Shown here piece after piece: positions 1-6,595 of a stretch of 6,705 nt of DNA. The notes below the pieces were generated by a model that saw only the letters and a list, made by a program, of their open reading frames with translations, did no database searches and had not been told where the DNA came from. The first letter of the stretch is position 1. The number at the start of each line of letters is the position of its first letter. This stretch comes from Sphaerochaeta sp. (GTDB taxonomy: Bacteria; Spirochaetota; Spirochaetia; Sphaerochaetales; Sphaerochaetaceae). The stretch is from the NCBI GenBank assembly GCA_003446545.1, contig DMAO01000152.1:1-6705 (forward strand). Direction: 5' to 3'. The translations under genes and the position numbers were made by a program.

Positions 1-526
1 AGATGGAGATCGTCTCTTCAGGTTGCCCCTGCTCTATAGTCAGCTCCTTACCCAGTTGTGTGCAGATATAGAGCTTGTCCAGTTTGCCACTGATCGCTTG
101 ATTTGGCGTAAAGAATACATCAGCGGAGTATTCGAAGACAGGGATATTCAAGCCTAAGTGGTCAACAATGGGCTTGATCAGATTAGCGCCGAGGAAGTGT
201 GTGACAACGATACAATCAGGCTTGTTATCTTCATACCAACGCTTGAAGTCTTTTGGCGCATGGGAGTGTATTGCTAGAAAACGAGTACGCTTGGCATTTG
301 TAAAAGAATCGCTTTTGGAGTTAACGAATTTTTCCAGACGTGGGAAATGGAGTTGCATCCTCCAGTAGTGTTTGCTAATCCAGTTGGCAACAGGAGAGTT
401 ACATACCTTGAGCAAAAGGTTATCAACCACTGTAGCGTGTCCTAAGTCTTCGAAGGCATCAGAGAGTGCCTTGGCAGGGGTGATATGACCTTTGCCTGCA
501 TCCACATACAAGAGTGCTATTTTCAT
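1..526 (-). CDS. Partial MGDG-synthase-like (GT28-type) glycosyltransferase, N-terminal 175 residues
   Basis: This open frame starts at ATG 526-524 and runs without a stop off the left edge, so only the N-terminal half (175 codons) is present. The translation begins MKIALLYVDAGKGHITPAKA, which has the N-terminal GKGH loop of MGDG-synthase/GT28-type glycosyltransferases. Later come NSPVANW (about 44-50), VTHFLGANLIKPIV and PVFEYSADVFFTP. All of these align almost without gaps to the neighbouring complete glycosyltransferase, so the two are paralogs. Family members transfer a sugar from a nucleotide sugar to a lipid acceptor such as diacylglycerol at the inner face of the cytoplasmic membrane. 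The visible half is the acceptor-side domain; the donor-binding half lies outside the window. The start is fixed by the alignment to the paralog, although no Shine-Dalgarno sequence precedes it. The gene is probably last or nearly last of the exporter-glycosyltransferase operon, 56 bp behind its paralog. The family call is firm; donor sugar and acceptor are unknown. Confidence 0.88.
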   Translation of the reverse strand, partial: MKIALLYVDAGKGHITPAKALSDAFEDLGHATVVDNLLLKVCNSPVANWISKHYWRMQLHFPRLEKFVNSKSDSFTNAKRTRFLAIHSHAPKDFKRWYEDNKPDCIVVTHFLGANLIKPIVDHLGLNIPVFEYSADVFFTPNQAISGKLDKLYICTQLGKELTIEQGQPEETISI

Positions 527-553
527 GTTGACTGTAGAATATGCGAAATAGTT

Positions 554-597
554 GGCAACAACAAGCACCCATACCAAACTTTTCAGTCCTTGTTGCC
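554..597 (-). promoter_or_regulatory. Inverted repeat spanning the stop codon between the two glycosyltransferase genes
   Basis: GGCAACAA (554-561) and TTGTTGCC (590-597) form 8-bp perfect arms around 28 nt, covering the stop codon of the upstream glycosyltransferase (583-585) and most of the 56-bp gap. There is no T-tract, so it is not a standard terminator. In mRNA it could tune stability or expression of the downstream paralog, which lacks a Shine-Dalgarno site. Confidence 0.3.
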
Positions 598-1725
598 ATG
601 CCTTGATTTCCATTTTGTCACTTCATCAAGAATGTCATGGACAAAAGCCTCACTACTGAAGCGTAGGGGAAGCGAGGCAAACCGTTGTTCCATCTCATTC
701 TGTTCCTTTTTGTCTTGGGAATATGCTCTGAGTATGTCTATCTGGCTTTTTATCTTATTTTCGCTCCATCCAACCCGATACTTGTCCAGGAAGGTTGTGG
801 TATCTCGTGCAGCATAGAGCAGGTCTGACACCAGGAAGGGACGGGAGAGGGCCATGCTCTCCATCAGGGCATTTGCCCCTGCCTTGCCGACCTGCACATC
901 ACAGGCGTAGATATACTCCCCAATATTTGGTATGAAGCCTGGGGTATGGAGAGAAAAGGTTGGGTACTGTTTTTGGAAGAAGGTAAACCTCATTTTTGTA
1001 AATGGAGTCAGCTTGCCTACTACAACTACTTGCCAGGGAAGCCCCATTCTAGCCACCTCATAGACAAACTCAGTATTGCCTATGCCCTCACCTCCAAAAT
1101 TCTGAAGTATGGTAAATGAGTCGTTGAGACCAAGACGTGATCGTGCTTCTTGTCTTGTAAGCTTTGGGAGGTCTTCAATTGAGCTTTTCAGGGGAAACGG
1201 ACAGAGCTTGACCTGTTCTGGGGCATGACCCTTTGCCAGGAGCAGGTCACGACCTACAAAGGTGGATATGTACAAAAGGTCCAGCTTCTTGTTGAACCCT
1301 GCGGTGGGATTGTTGAACACATCGGCTGCATAGCCGAATACAGGTATAGGGAGCTCAAGCTTCTGTACGATAGGGGTAATGACATTTGCACCCAGAAAGT
1401 TGGTGCAGATGATGAAATCTGGTCTTGTTTTCAGATACCAAGCATGAAAACCTCTCTTAAGGGGGAGATGTACAGCGAGAAATCGGAAGATGACAGCCAT
1501 TGCCTTGGTATCATGGAGACGATGATAGGTTCCCTCAATGCGTGGATGCCTGAGCATGAAACGCCACTCTTTCTTGCAGTATGATGACCAGAAAGGGGAG
1601 TTGCATATCAAGAACATATCATCAACAATGGCTTGATGACCCTGTTGCTCCAGTTTTTCAGCCAAAGCAAGGGCAGGGACATAATGCCCTTTTCCAGCAT
1701 CGACATATAAGAATACTCCTAGCAT
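583..1725 (-). CDS. MGDG-synthase-like (GT28-type) lipid glycosyltransferase, 380 aa
   Basis: A complete 380-residue glycosyltransferase with GT-B fold features. The N-terminal domain opens with a hydrophobic strand and the AGKGH loop (residues 10-14), as in MGDG synthases, diacylglycerol glucosyltransferases and MurG relatives. TNFLGANVITPIV (108-120) and PVFGYAADVF (128-137) follow. The C-terminal donor-binding domain shows a Gly-rich loop GGEGIGN (211-217), a buried strand WQVVVVGK (231-238) and KAGANALMESMA (281-292), which corresponds to the nucleotide-sugar-binding loop of GT28 enzymes. No signal peptide or TM helix is seen, consistent with a peripheral enzyme on the cytoplasmic face of the inner membrane. 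Length is typical for the family. The ATG is preceded by AGGAAG with a 5-nt spacer. It lies 75 bp after the RND exporter and 56 bp before a paralogous glycosyltransferase, all on the same strand, suggesting co-transcription. Transfer of a hexose to a diacylglycerol-type lipid is the likely role; the exact donor and acceptor cannot be read from sequence. Confidence 0.9.
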   Translation of the reverse strand: MLGVFLYVDAGKGHYVPALALAEKLEQQGHQAIVDDMFLICNSPFWSSYCKKEWRFMLRHPRIEGTYHRLHDTKAMAVIFRFLAVHLPLKRGFHAWYLKTRPDFIICTNFLGANVITPIVQKLELPIPVFGYAADVFNNPTAGFNKKLDLLYISTFVGRDLLLAKGHAPEQVKLCPFPLKSSIEDLPKLTRQEARSRLGLNDSFTILQNFGGEGIGNTEFVYEVARMGLPWQVVVVGKLTPFTKMRFTFFQKQYPTFSLHTPGFIPNIGEYIYACDVQVGKAGANALMESMALSRPFLVSDLLYAARDTTTFLDKYRVGWSENKIKSQIDILRAYSQDKKEQNEMEQRFASLPLRFSSEAFVHDILDEVTKWKSRHGNKD

Positions 1726-1730
1726 GTACT

Positions 1731-1736
1731 CTTCCT
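1731..1736 (-). promoter_or_regulatory. Shine-Dalgarno site of the 380-aa glycosyltransferase
   Basis: Read on the minus strand, AGGAAG sits 5 nt before the ATG at 1725. It supports this start and contrasts with the downstream paralog, which has no such site. The 75-bp gap it lies in contains no convincing promoter or terminator. Confidence 0.7.
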
Positions 1737-1800
1737 AGCAGGGTGCGGCAGTTGGCTACCCCTATTCGGTATAATCATCAGAGAGTATGCACCTGATCGC

Positions 1801-4233
1801 TCATATGCGGATCATGGGTCTTCTTCCCAATCTGTTTCGTACCTTGGCGGTAAGGATGATATAAGACGGCATCACAAATATACTGGACAGCATACAGTTA
1901 AGAAGAGCAATACTCATCAGACTCCCAAAATAACGCACTGGAGTGTATGAGGCAAAGAGGAACATCAGCATCCCTGCAATAATGGAAAGGGTGGTCAGGA
2001 TGATGGGCCTCCCTGTCTCCTTGATGGTCATGCCCACTACCTGCATGAGGGGGAGGTCTCCCTTGAGCAGGTTGCTCTTGTACCTGAGCAGGAAGTGGAT
2101 GGCATCATCGATGCCAGCTCCTATCGCAACGGATGCAAAGGTCACTGTTATCATATCAAAGGGAATTCCGAAAAAGTACATGAAGATGTAGTTTGCCATT
2201 ACCCCTGTAAGGATGGGGATTAGGGCGAACAGTGCTTGTGACAGCGATAGGAATGCTACCAGAACAACAAGAAAAACCAAGACGAAACTGATATACGTGC
2301 TCTTCTTTTGGTCAGCCAGCAACAGGTTTGAGAAGCGTAGGGAAGCGTGGGGCTCCCCACGGATAAGTATCTTGGTTCCGTTGGGCAACAAGGGGAGATG
2401 TGCTTGTAAGACCTTCTCTATGCGCTCAGAGCTAGCCACTGTCATGAGGCCTCTATCCTGGGCATCATAATTCTGTACGAAGAGGGTGACAGCCGACCCA
2501 TCCTCGTTGAGGATGGCCCCAATGTCTGCCTTGCTCTGGTTATTCATCAGGATTACCATCCGGCTCAATAGGTTAAGTAAGCCTGATGAGGCAGGAATCC
2601 CAGCATCGCCACTATAGACTGAGTTGGCAAAGCTTACGTAGGAGGCAAAGGAGAGTATCTGGATGACATCATCGCTCGTATCAAGCACAGCTTGTTCATA
2701 CGCATATACCTTGGATAGATTCTCACTTTGTAAAAAGAAATTCTTCTCCCCGTCAGGGGCTGTTATGGTGACGATGAAGGGGGCGTCACCTCCCATCTTC
2801 TCGGCAAAATGCCGGGATTCCTTACCAAAAGGATCCTTCTCAGGAAGATAGGACATGTAGTTGGTATTGATGCGCACCTGATCCTTAGTGAAGTAGTATC
2901 CTGCTATTACAACCAGCCAGATCAGGACAAATATGGGCCAACGACGTAAGACAACCTTACTTGCATAGTCAACGATCTGTGCCAGATATCCACTGCTGTA
3001 GGTTTCCAGCTGAATGGGTTTGGGAGGGGAGACGAGCGTCAGCAATGCTGGCAGGTAGGTAGCCGACAGTATGGCACAGAAGGTGATTCCAACCCCTACA
3101 GCTATTCCAAATTCCCTGAGGGCAGGGGTTTTGGAAAAAAGGAGGCTGAGAAACCCTATTACCGTGGTCAGGCAGGCAAAGGCAATGGTACGTAGTATCT
3201 TTTTCGTCGATTCGATAGAGGTAGCCCCACTGGTATAGTCGGTGTAGTACTCCCCAATGACATGGATTGCATAGGAGGAACCAAGGTTCAGTACCATACA
3301 GGGGGTGACGATATTTACCACGGTGAGAGAATACCCGAGCAATTTCATGGTGCCAAATGTCCATATGATACCAATGACCGACATGGAGAAGGGCAGTAGC
3401 ATGCTTCGCTTTGCCTTGAAGCTCAGGTAGTAGACCAGCAATATTGCAAGGGCACACAGGCCAAGCAGTGCCTTGAGGTCACGACCCAGGTAATGCATCA
3501 GGCGATTGCTGATCACTGAGCTTCCATTGATATAGGTCCTTATACCTGCCTCGTGTAGGGCACCTAGCATTGCAGCGAGCTCAAGCTCTCTCGTTTCAGA
3601 AAAGGCAGAGGCCTGGAAGGAGAACAGCAAACTCTTCATATCTTCACTTACCAGATAGTTCTTGATGATGGGATCTGTCTCCACCCGACTCTTCAGCAGT
3701 GCGGCCTCCTCTTCTGTCCAGAGTGAGCGTCCTTGGTTAGGGGCGAAAGGGACACTCATCAGGCGGGTTCCCCGCTTTTCCAAGGTGACAAAGTTCAGCA
3801 CAGAAGTGCTGTCACTCAACTCCTTGGTAGAGCTCAGTTCTCCCATGGTCTTTTCGATCAAGGTGAGGTTCTCTGCAGTATAGAGGTCTTGTGCTTCAAC
3901 CATGACAAGGTATGATGCAGTGTACGGATAGTCCCCCTCATTCACATCTGTGACTGGTGAGGTTTCTGTGCTTGCACGTAGGTGGGCACTGGCATTGAGT
4001 ACCTGGGTATCAAGGATGAGCGGCTCAATAGTTGCTTCCAGGTTTGTACGAGATGCTTGAGCAGTTCCTCCTTCAAAGATTGTGGTGTCCTCTGTTTGAT
4101 ATAGAAGGTCAGAGTAATCTCCGCTAAGCTCAAGGGATACTGCATGATAGAGAAAAAATATGGTGGCGATGGCAATACAAGCCAAGGTAGTTTTGCTGTG
4201 CTTTCCAACGAAAGCCAAGGCATCGAATTTCAT
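1801..4233 (-). CDS. RND-superfamily exporter (HAE3/MMPL-like), 12 TM, 810 aa
   Basis: A predicted inner-membrane exporter of the RND superfamily, proton-driven in characterised members. The layout is the classic duplicated one. TM1 is at about 15-33, followed by a large extracytoplasmic loop (34-252) and TM2-6 (about 253-400). TM7 is at 431-448, followed by a second large loop (449-645) and TM8-12 (about 646-796). The second half carries GAGIDDAIHFLLRY (705-718), a close match to the GxGxDYxxH motif of TM10 in MMPL, Patched and HAE3 proteins. The equivalent TM4 segment of the first half reads NLGSSYAIHVIGEYY (316-330) and lacks the acidic residue. The short 810-residue length and paired loops fit HAE3/MMPL proteins rather than the roughly 1000-residue AcrB type, and no fusion or outer-membrane partner gene is nearby. 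The start is supported by AGGAG 4 nt upstream. It probably leads an operon with the two lipid-glycosyltransferase-like genes, which suggests a lipid or glycolipid substrate. That substrate is inference from context. Confidence 0.88.
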   Translation of the reverse strand: MKFDALAFVGKHSKTTLACIAIATIFFLYHAVSLELSGDYSDLLYQTEDTTIFEGGTAQASRTNLEATIEPLILDTQVLNASAHLRASTETSPVTDVNEGDYPYTASYLVMVEAQDLYTAENLTLIEKTMGELSSTKELSDSTSVLNFVTLEKRGTRLMSVPFAPNQGRSLWTEEEAALLKSRVETDPIIKNYLVSEDMKSLLFSFQASAFSETRELELAAMLGALHEAGIRTYINGSSVISNRLMHYLGRDLKALLGLCALAILLVYYLSFKAKRSMLLPFSMSVIGIIWTFGTMKLLGYSLTVVNIVTPCMVLNLGSSYAIHVIGEYYTDYTSGATSIESTKKILRTIAFACLTTVIGFLSLLFSKTPALREFGIAVGVGITFCAILSATYLPALLTLVSPPKPIQLETYSSGYLAQIVDYASKVVLRRWPIFVLIWLVVIAGYYFTKDQVRINTNYMSYLPEKDPFGKESRHFAEKMGGDAPFIVTITAPDGEKNFFLQSENLSKVYAYEQAVLDTSDDVIQILSFASYVSFANSVYSGDAGIPASSGLLNLLSRMVILMNNQSKADIGAILNEDGSAVTLFVQNYDAQDRGLMTVASSERIEKVLQAHLPLLPNGTKILIRGEPHASLRFSNLLLADQKKSTYISFVLVFLVVLVAFLSLSQALFALIPILTGVMANYIFMYFFGIPFDMITVTFASVAIGAGIDDAIHFLLRYKSNLLKGDLPLMQVVGMTIKETGRPIILTTLSIIAGMLMFLFASYTPVRYFGSLMSIALLNCMLSSIFVMPSYIILTAKVRNRLGRRPMIRI

Positions 4234-4237
4234 GGTG

Positions 4238-4242
4238 CTCCT
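4238..4242 (-). promoter_or_regulatory. Shine-Dalgarno site of the RND exporter gene
   Basis: AGGAG on the minus strand, 4 nt before the ATG at 4233. It confirms the start that places TM1 right after a short, Lys-containing cytoplasmic N-terminus. Confidence 0.75.
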
Positions 4243-4298
4243 ACAGGTGTCCCATCAACCAGAGCAGGTGCTATATTAACTGGGGGACTGCTCGAACA

Positions 4299-4307
4299 AT
4301 CATACCA
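4299..4307 (-). promoter_or_regulatory. Candidate extended -10 promoter for the exporter-glycosyltransferase operon
   Basis: The minus strand reads TGGTATGAT here: a TGn extension followed by TATGAT, which matches the TATAAT consensus at 5 of 6 positions. No good -35 hexamer is seen at normal spacing, which is tolerated for extended -10 promoters. It would start transcription near 4292 and give a leader of about 60 nt before the exporter ATG. It lies just downstream of the helicase terminator, where an operon promoter is expected. Assigned by eye only. Confidence 0.45.
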
Positions 4308-4360
4308 TAGCTCAGAACAAAAATGGAACCCGTTTCATATCAATGGAGGAGGTTAAGCCC

Positions 4361-4396
4361 AAAGAAAACCCCCAATCATTTGCATGGTTGGGGGTT
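4361..4396 (-). terminator. Rho-independent terminator of the DEAD-box helicase gene
   Basis: Perfect 9-bp arms AACCCCCAA (4367-4375) and TTGGGGGTT (4388-4396) enclose a 12-nt loop, extendable by a C-G and a wobble pair. Read on the minus strand, the GC-rich stem is followed at once by TTTTCTTT (4368-4361), the expected U-tract. It begins 10 bp after the helicase stop codon. On the plus strand no T-tract follows, so it works in one direction only. It separates the helicase from the exporter operon. Confidence 0.9.
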
Positions 4397-4406
4397 CTAG
4401 TGGGAC

Positions 4407-6308
4407 TTAGTCCTTATAACGTTTCTTTGCCGGGTAGTTTCTGCTTTTTGCAGCAGGACGGGGTCGTGAGCTGTAGCGATCACGATCACCGGAATAGGCA
4501 GGACGATCGTTGTCGTTTGGGCGTGAATCACGACCATACGGCTGATAGTCATCACCGTCTCTTCGTCTAGGGCGATCATATCCACCGCCACCGCCTCGGG
4601 AGGGTCTTCCCTCACGGTAGGGGCGATCTTCATACCTGTCGCCTCTGGTTCTTCCTGAGAGGTTCTTCCCATTGGGATTGTCCGGTTTGGCCCTGGTTAC
4701 AAGAGGTCTGCCCTCAGAACCACGGTCGGAGAATACCTGTATGATCTTTTCTGCCACTTCAACTGGAGCAGAGACAAAAGAGAAGTTATCCCGTACTGAA
4801 ACATCTTGCAGATCCCTATCCTGGGCCCCTGCCTGTTCCATGAGGTAATCGATGAGCTGTCTCTTGTCCAAGCCATCCATGCGTCCCTTAGCGATGAAGA
4901 GTCTGGTAAACCCGTCATTTTCTGAGAAGCCTCGACGTTCGCCACCACCACGATCATCACGATCGTCACGGGAACGCTGGTTTCCACCGATGGACCTGTA
5001 CTTGGATACATCAAGCTCATCACTGTAGAAGTGCTCAAGCAATGCAGCAACAAGCTCTTCTGGCTCATGGCCTTCCAGCATCTGGGTGGCTAGGGGCATG
5101 AACAGGTCATAGTTGACATCCTTGTCGGCAATGCTAGCAAGGGTGGCGAGGATTCTTTCGCGTTTGATGTTGATGATGTCCTGAGCATCAGGGACAGTAC
5201 CTCTACGGATTTCAAACTTTGAGGCCCTTTTGATAAAGGTAAAGCGCTTGAACTCACGAGTAGCAACAAATGTGATGGCTGTACCTTTCTTCCCTGCACG
5301 TCCTGTACGTCCAACGCGGTGAATATATGCCTCAGGGTCTTCAGGGAGGGAGAAGTTGATGACGTGGGTGAGGTCCTGGATGTCGATACCTCTTGCTGCC
5401 ACATCAGTGGCAACCACGATATTGATGGTCTTCTCACGCATCTTGGCGAGAATAAGCTCACGTTGTTTCTGTGAGAGATCCCCATGCAAAGGCTCAGCTT
5501 GATAGCCACGTTCTGAGAGCCTGCGTCCGATCTCATCACATTGCATCTTGGTGCGGCAGAAGATCAGGCCATAAAAGCTCTCTTCCATATCGATGATTCT
5601 GGTCAGGGCTTCAAACTTGTCCCCTTCGCGTAACTCTATGTAGAGCTGGTCGGTCAGGCTTTCGGTGATGGCATCCTGCTCTATCTTGACCATTTGTGGA
5701 GAGTGCATGAATCGCTCGGCCAGTCTGCGAATAGGGGCAGGCATGGTGGCAGAAAAACAGAGCATCCGCTTGTTTTCAGGGGTCTGCTTGAGAACTTCCT
5801 CGATATCATCCACAAAGCCCATATCGAGCATTTCGTCAGCTTCATCAAGCACGACAAATTTGAGGTTCTCAAGATTTAGGGAACCTCTTCGGAGGTGGTC
5901 CAGAATACGTCCTGGAGTTCCTACCACGACATGGACACCCCTGCGAAGCTTGCGAAGCTGCAGTTCCATGGATGCACCACCGTATACGGCGGCAATCTCA
6001 AGATGGCGGTCTCCCTTGAGGGAGTTGATCTCCTCAGATACCTGTACGGCAAGCTCTCTCGTTGGTGCGAGAATGAGTGCCTGTACCTGATAGGCTGAGG
6101 GGTCTACGATTTCTAGAATGGGAAGGCCGAAGGCTGCCGTTTTTCCGGTACCTGTCTGGGCTTGGCCGATTACATCTACCTGATCCTTGAGAAGGAGCGG
6201 AATGCACGCTGACTGAATCTTGGTTGGCTCTTCAAAGCCTTTCGCTTTGAGCGCAAAAATAGTTTGTGCGGACAGTCCGAGTTCCGCAAAGTTTGTTAAA
6301 TCTGACAT
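4407..6308 (-). CDS. deaD: DEAD-box ATP-dependent RNA helicase, CsdA/DeaD type with DbpA-like RNA-binding domain, 633 aa
   Basis: A complete DEAD-box RNA helicase that unwinds RNA duplexes using ATP; CsdA/DeaD relatives act in ribosome assembly, mRNA decay and cold adaptation. All core motifs are present: Q motif around GFEEPTKIQ (24-32), Walker A AQTGTGKT (50-57), PTREL (82-86), TPGR (131-134), DEAD (155-158), SAT (186-188), LIFCRTK (248-254), ATDVAARGID (300-309) and HRVGRTGR (330-337). After a linker, residues about 467-526 (RLFIAKGRMDGL ... RDNFSFVSAP) match the RRM-like DbpA RNA-binding domain, followed by an Arg/Gly/Asp/Tyr-rich tail (540-633). The frame is open 18 codons further upstream. 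The ATG at 6308 is preferred because it has AGGAG 4 nt upstream and gives the usual family N-terminus, whereas the upstream ATG has no ribosome binding site and lies close to the predicted transcription start. It has its own promoter and terminator. The symbol follows the domain layout; csdA is an equivalent name. Confidence 0.95.
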   Translation of the reverse strand: MSDLTNFAELGLSAQTIFALKAKGFEEPTKIQSACIPLLLKDQVDVIGQAQTGTGKTAAFGLPILEIVDPSAYQVQALILAPTRELAVQVSEEINSLKGDRHLEIAAVYGGASMELQLRKLRRGVHVVVGTPGRILDHLRRGSLNLENLKFVVLDEADEMLDMGFVDDIEEVLKQTPENKRMLCFSATMPAPIRRLAERFMHSPQMVKIEQDAITESLTDQLYIELREGDKFEALTRIIDMEESFYGLIFCRTKMQCDEIGRRLSERGYQAEPLHGDLSQKQRELILAKMREKTINIVVATDVAARGIDIQDLTHVINFSLPEDPEAYIHRVGRTGRAGKKGTAITFVATREFKRFTFIKRASKFEIRRGTVPDAQDIINIKRERILATLASIADKDVNYDLFMPLATQMLEGHEPEELVAALLEHFYSDELDVSKYRSIGGNQRSRDDRDDRGGGERRGFSENDGFTRLFIAKGRMDGLDKRQLIDYLMEQAGAQDRDLQDVSVRDNFSFVSAPVEVAEKIIQVFSDRGSEGRPLVTRAKPDNPNGKNLSGRTRGDRYEDRPYREGRPSRGGGGGYDRPRRRDGDDYQPYGRDSRPNDNDRPAYSGDRDRYSSRPRPAAKSRNYPAKKRYKD

Positions 6309-6312
6309 GAAT

Positions 6313-6317
6313 CTCCT
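6313..6317 (-). promoter_or_regulatory. Shine-Dalgarno site that decides the helicase start
   Basis: AGGAG on the minus strand, 4 nt before the ATG at 6308. It decides against the longer frame beginning at 6362, whose extra 18 residues (MYFTAVPYS...) do not resemble a helicase N-terminus. Confidence 0.8.
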
Positions 6318-6328
6318 GATATTTAAAT

Positions 6329-6351
6329 GGCTGCATGAGTATGGGACAGCC
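6329..6351 (-). promoter_or_regulatory. Small stem-loop in the helicase mRNA leader
   Basis: GGCTG and CAGCC arms (5 bp) enclose 13 nt, within which CAT/ATG could add three more pairs. It lies between the predicted transcription start (near 6368) and the Shine-Dalgarno site, followed by an AU-rich stretch containing ATTTAAAT. It could influence translation or mRNA stability, but a 5-bp stem can occur by chance. Confidence 0.3.
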
Positions 6352-6374
6352 GTGAAATACACATATGTCTGAAT

Positions 6375-6403
6375 ATTCTATACAAATGCGCAAGTTGTTT
6401 CAA
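6375..6403 (-). promoter_or_regulatory. Sigma-70-type promoter of the DEAD-box helicase
   Basis: On the minus strand, TTGAAA (6403-6398, 5 of 6 to TTGACA) is separated by exactly 17 nt from TAGAAT (6380-6375, 5 of 6 to TATAAT). Predicted transcription starts near 6368, giving a leader of about 60 nt before the ATG at 6308. This is the best promoter match in the window and agrees with the helicase being a separate transcription unit. Confidence 0.7.
6378..6388. repeat. Direct repeat CTATACAAATG, copy 1
   Basis: Eleven identical bases recur at 6588-6598, 210 bp away. This copy overlaps the helicase -10 element and spacer. Both copies follow TCTG plus a GAATA-containing stretch, so the similarity extends imperfectly to the left. 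Confidence 0.6.
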
Positions 6404-6595
6404 GACAAAGGCATTTCTTATCTCCTTTTGTTTACGAAAGGGAGCGAAAAGCCCACGATTTTTAATCGTGGGATGAAAGCGACTAAATAGTAATTTTTAT
6501 CAATGGGATTTCCCTGCACTAGTAAAATAAGCTCTTTTTGCAGAGTATAGTTATTGCAACTTGAGTTATTAAAACATCTGCCGAATACTATACAA
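6404..6595. other. AT-rich intergenic stretch
   Basis: No convincing gene is seen here on either strand. A 34-codon plus-strand frame (from ATG 6386) and a 69-codon minus-strand frame (6627-6418) both run through the hairpin, lack Shine-Dalgarno sites and resemble nothing recognisable. The stretch holds the IS605-like hairpin and a short GGGA/TCCC inverted repeat near 6505-6514. Confidence 0.5.
6440..6482 (+). mobile_element. Hairpin resembling an IS200/IS605 (TnpB) right end; possible relic
   Basis: Perfect 9-bp arms CCCACGATT and AATCGTGGG enclose a 3-nt TTT loop, preceded by GCGAAAAG and followed by ATGAAAGCGAC. This arrangement (AAGCCCACG ... CGTGGG then ATGAAAGC) resembles the right ends of many IS200/IS605-family tnpB elements, where the hairpin also forms the 3' end of the guide (omega/re) RNA scaffold. 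No tnpA or tnpB coding sequence lies beside it, since the helicase promoter begins within 50 bp. It would therefore be a solo end, a decayed relic or part of a very small non-autonomous element. The resemblance is from memory of family ends; no exact element is identified. A terminator is less likely because neither strand has a good T-tract after the stem. Confidence 0.4.

Noticed and set aside
1726..1800. Possible internal promoter (TTATAC-like) between the exporter and the glycosyltransferase
   Set aside because: No acceptable -35 hexamer or TGn extension at suitable spacing; the 75-bp gap is better read as within an operon.
2969..3457. 162-codon minus-strand open frame inside the exporter gene
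   Set aside because: Out-of-frame shadow of the RND coding sequence, rich in His, Trp and Cys and without recognisable domains.
4244..4270. Two CAGGTG direct repeats 21 bp apart in the exporter leader
   Set aside because: Six-base repeats are too short to separate from chance, and no further symmetry surrounds them.
4397..5539. Minus-strand open frames of 91, 123 and 149 codons overlapping the helicase C-terminal half
   Set aside because: Alternate-frame shadows; the helicase frame here encodes recognised motifs and an RRM-like domain.
5665..6090. 141-codon plus-strand open frame opposite the helicase
   Set aside because: Antisense shadow of conserved helicase motifs; Ser/Arg-rich composition and no ribosome binding site.
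6309..6362. 18-residue N-terminal extension of the helicase (MYFTAVPYS...)
   Set aside because: No ribosome binding site at 6362, the ATG lies only a few bases after the predicted transcription start, and the internal ATG at 6308 has AGGAG and a family-like N-terminus.
6386..6490. 34-codon plus-strand frame after repeat copy 1
   Set aside because: Starts at the repeat's ATG without a ribosome binding site and runs through the perfect hairpin, so the codons are dictated by the palindrome.
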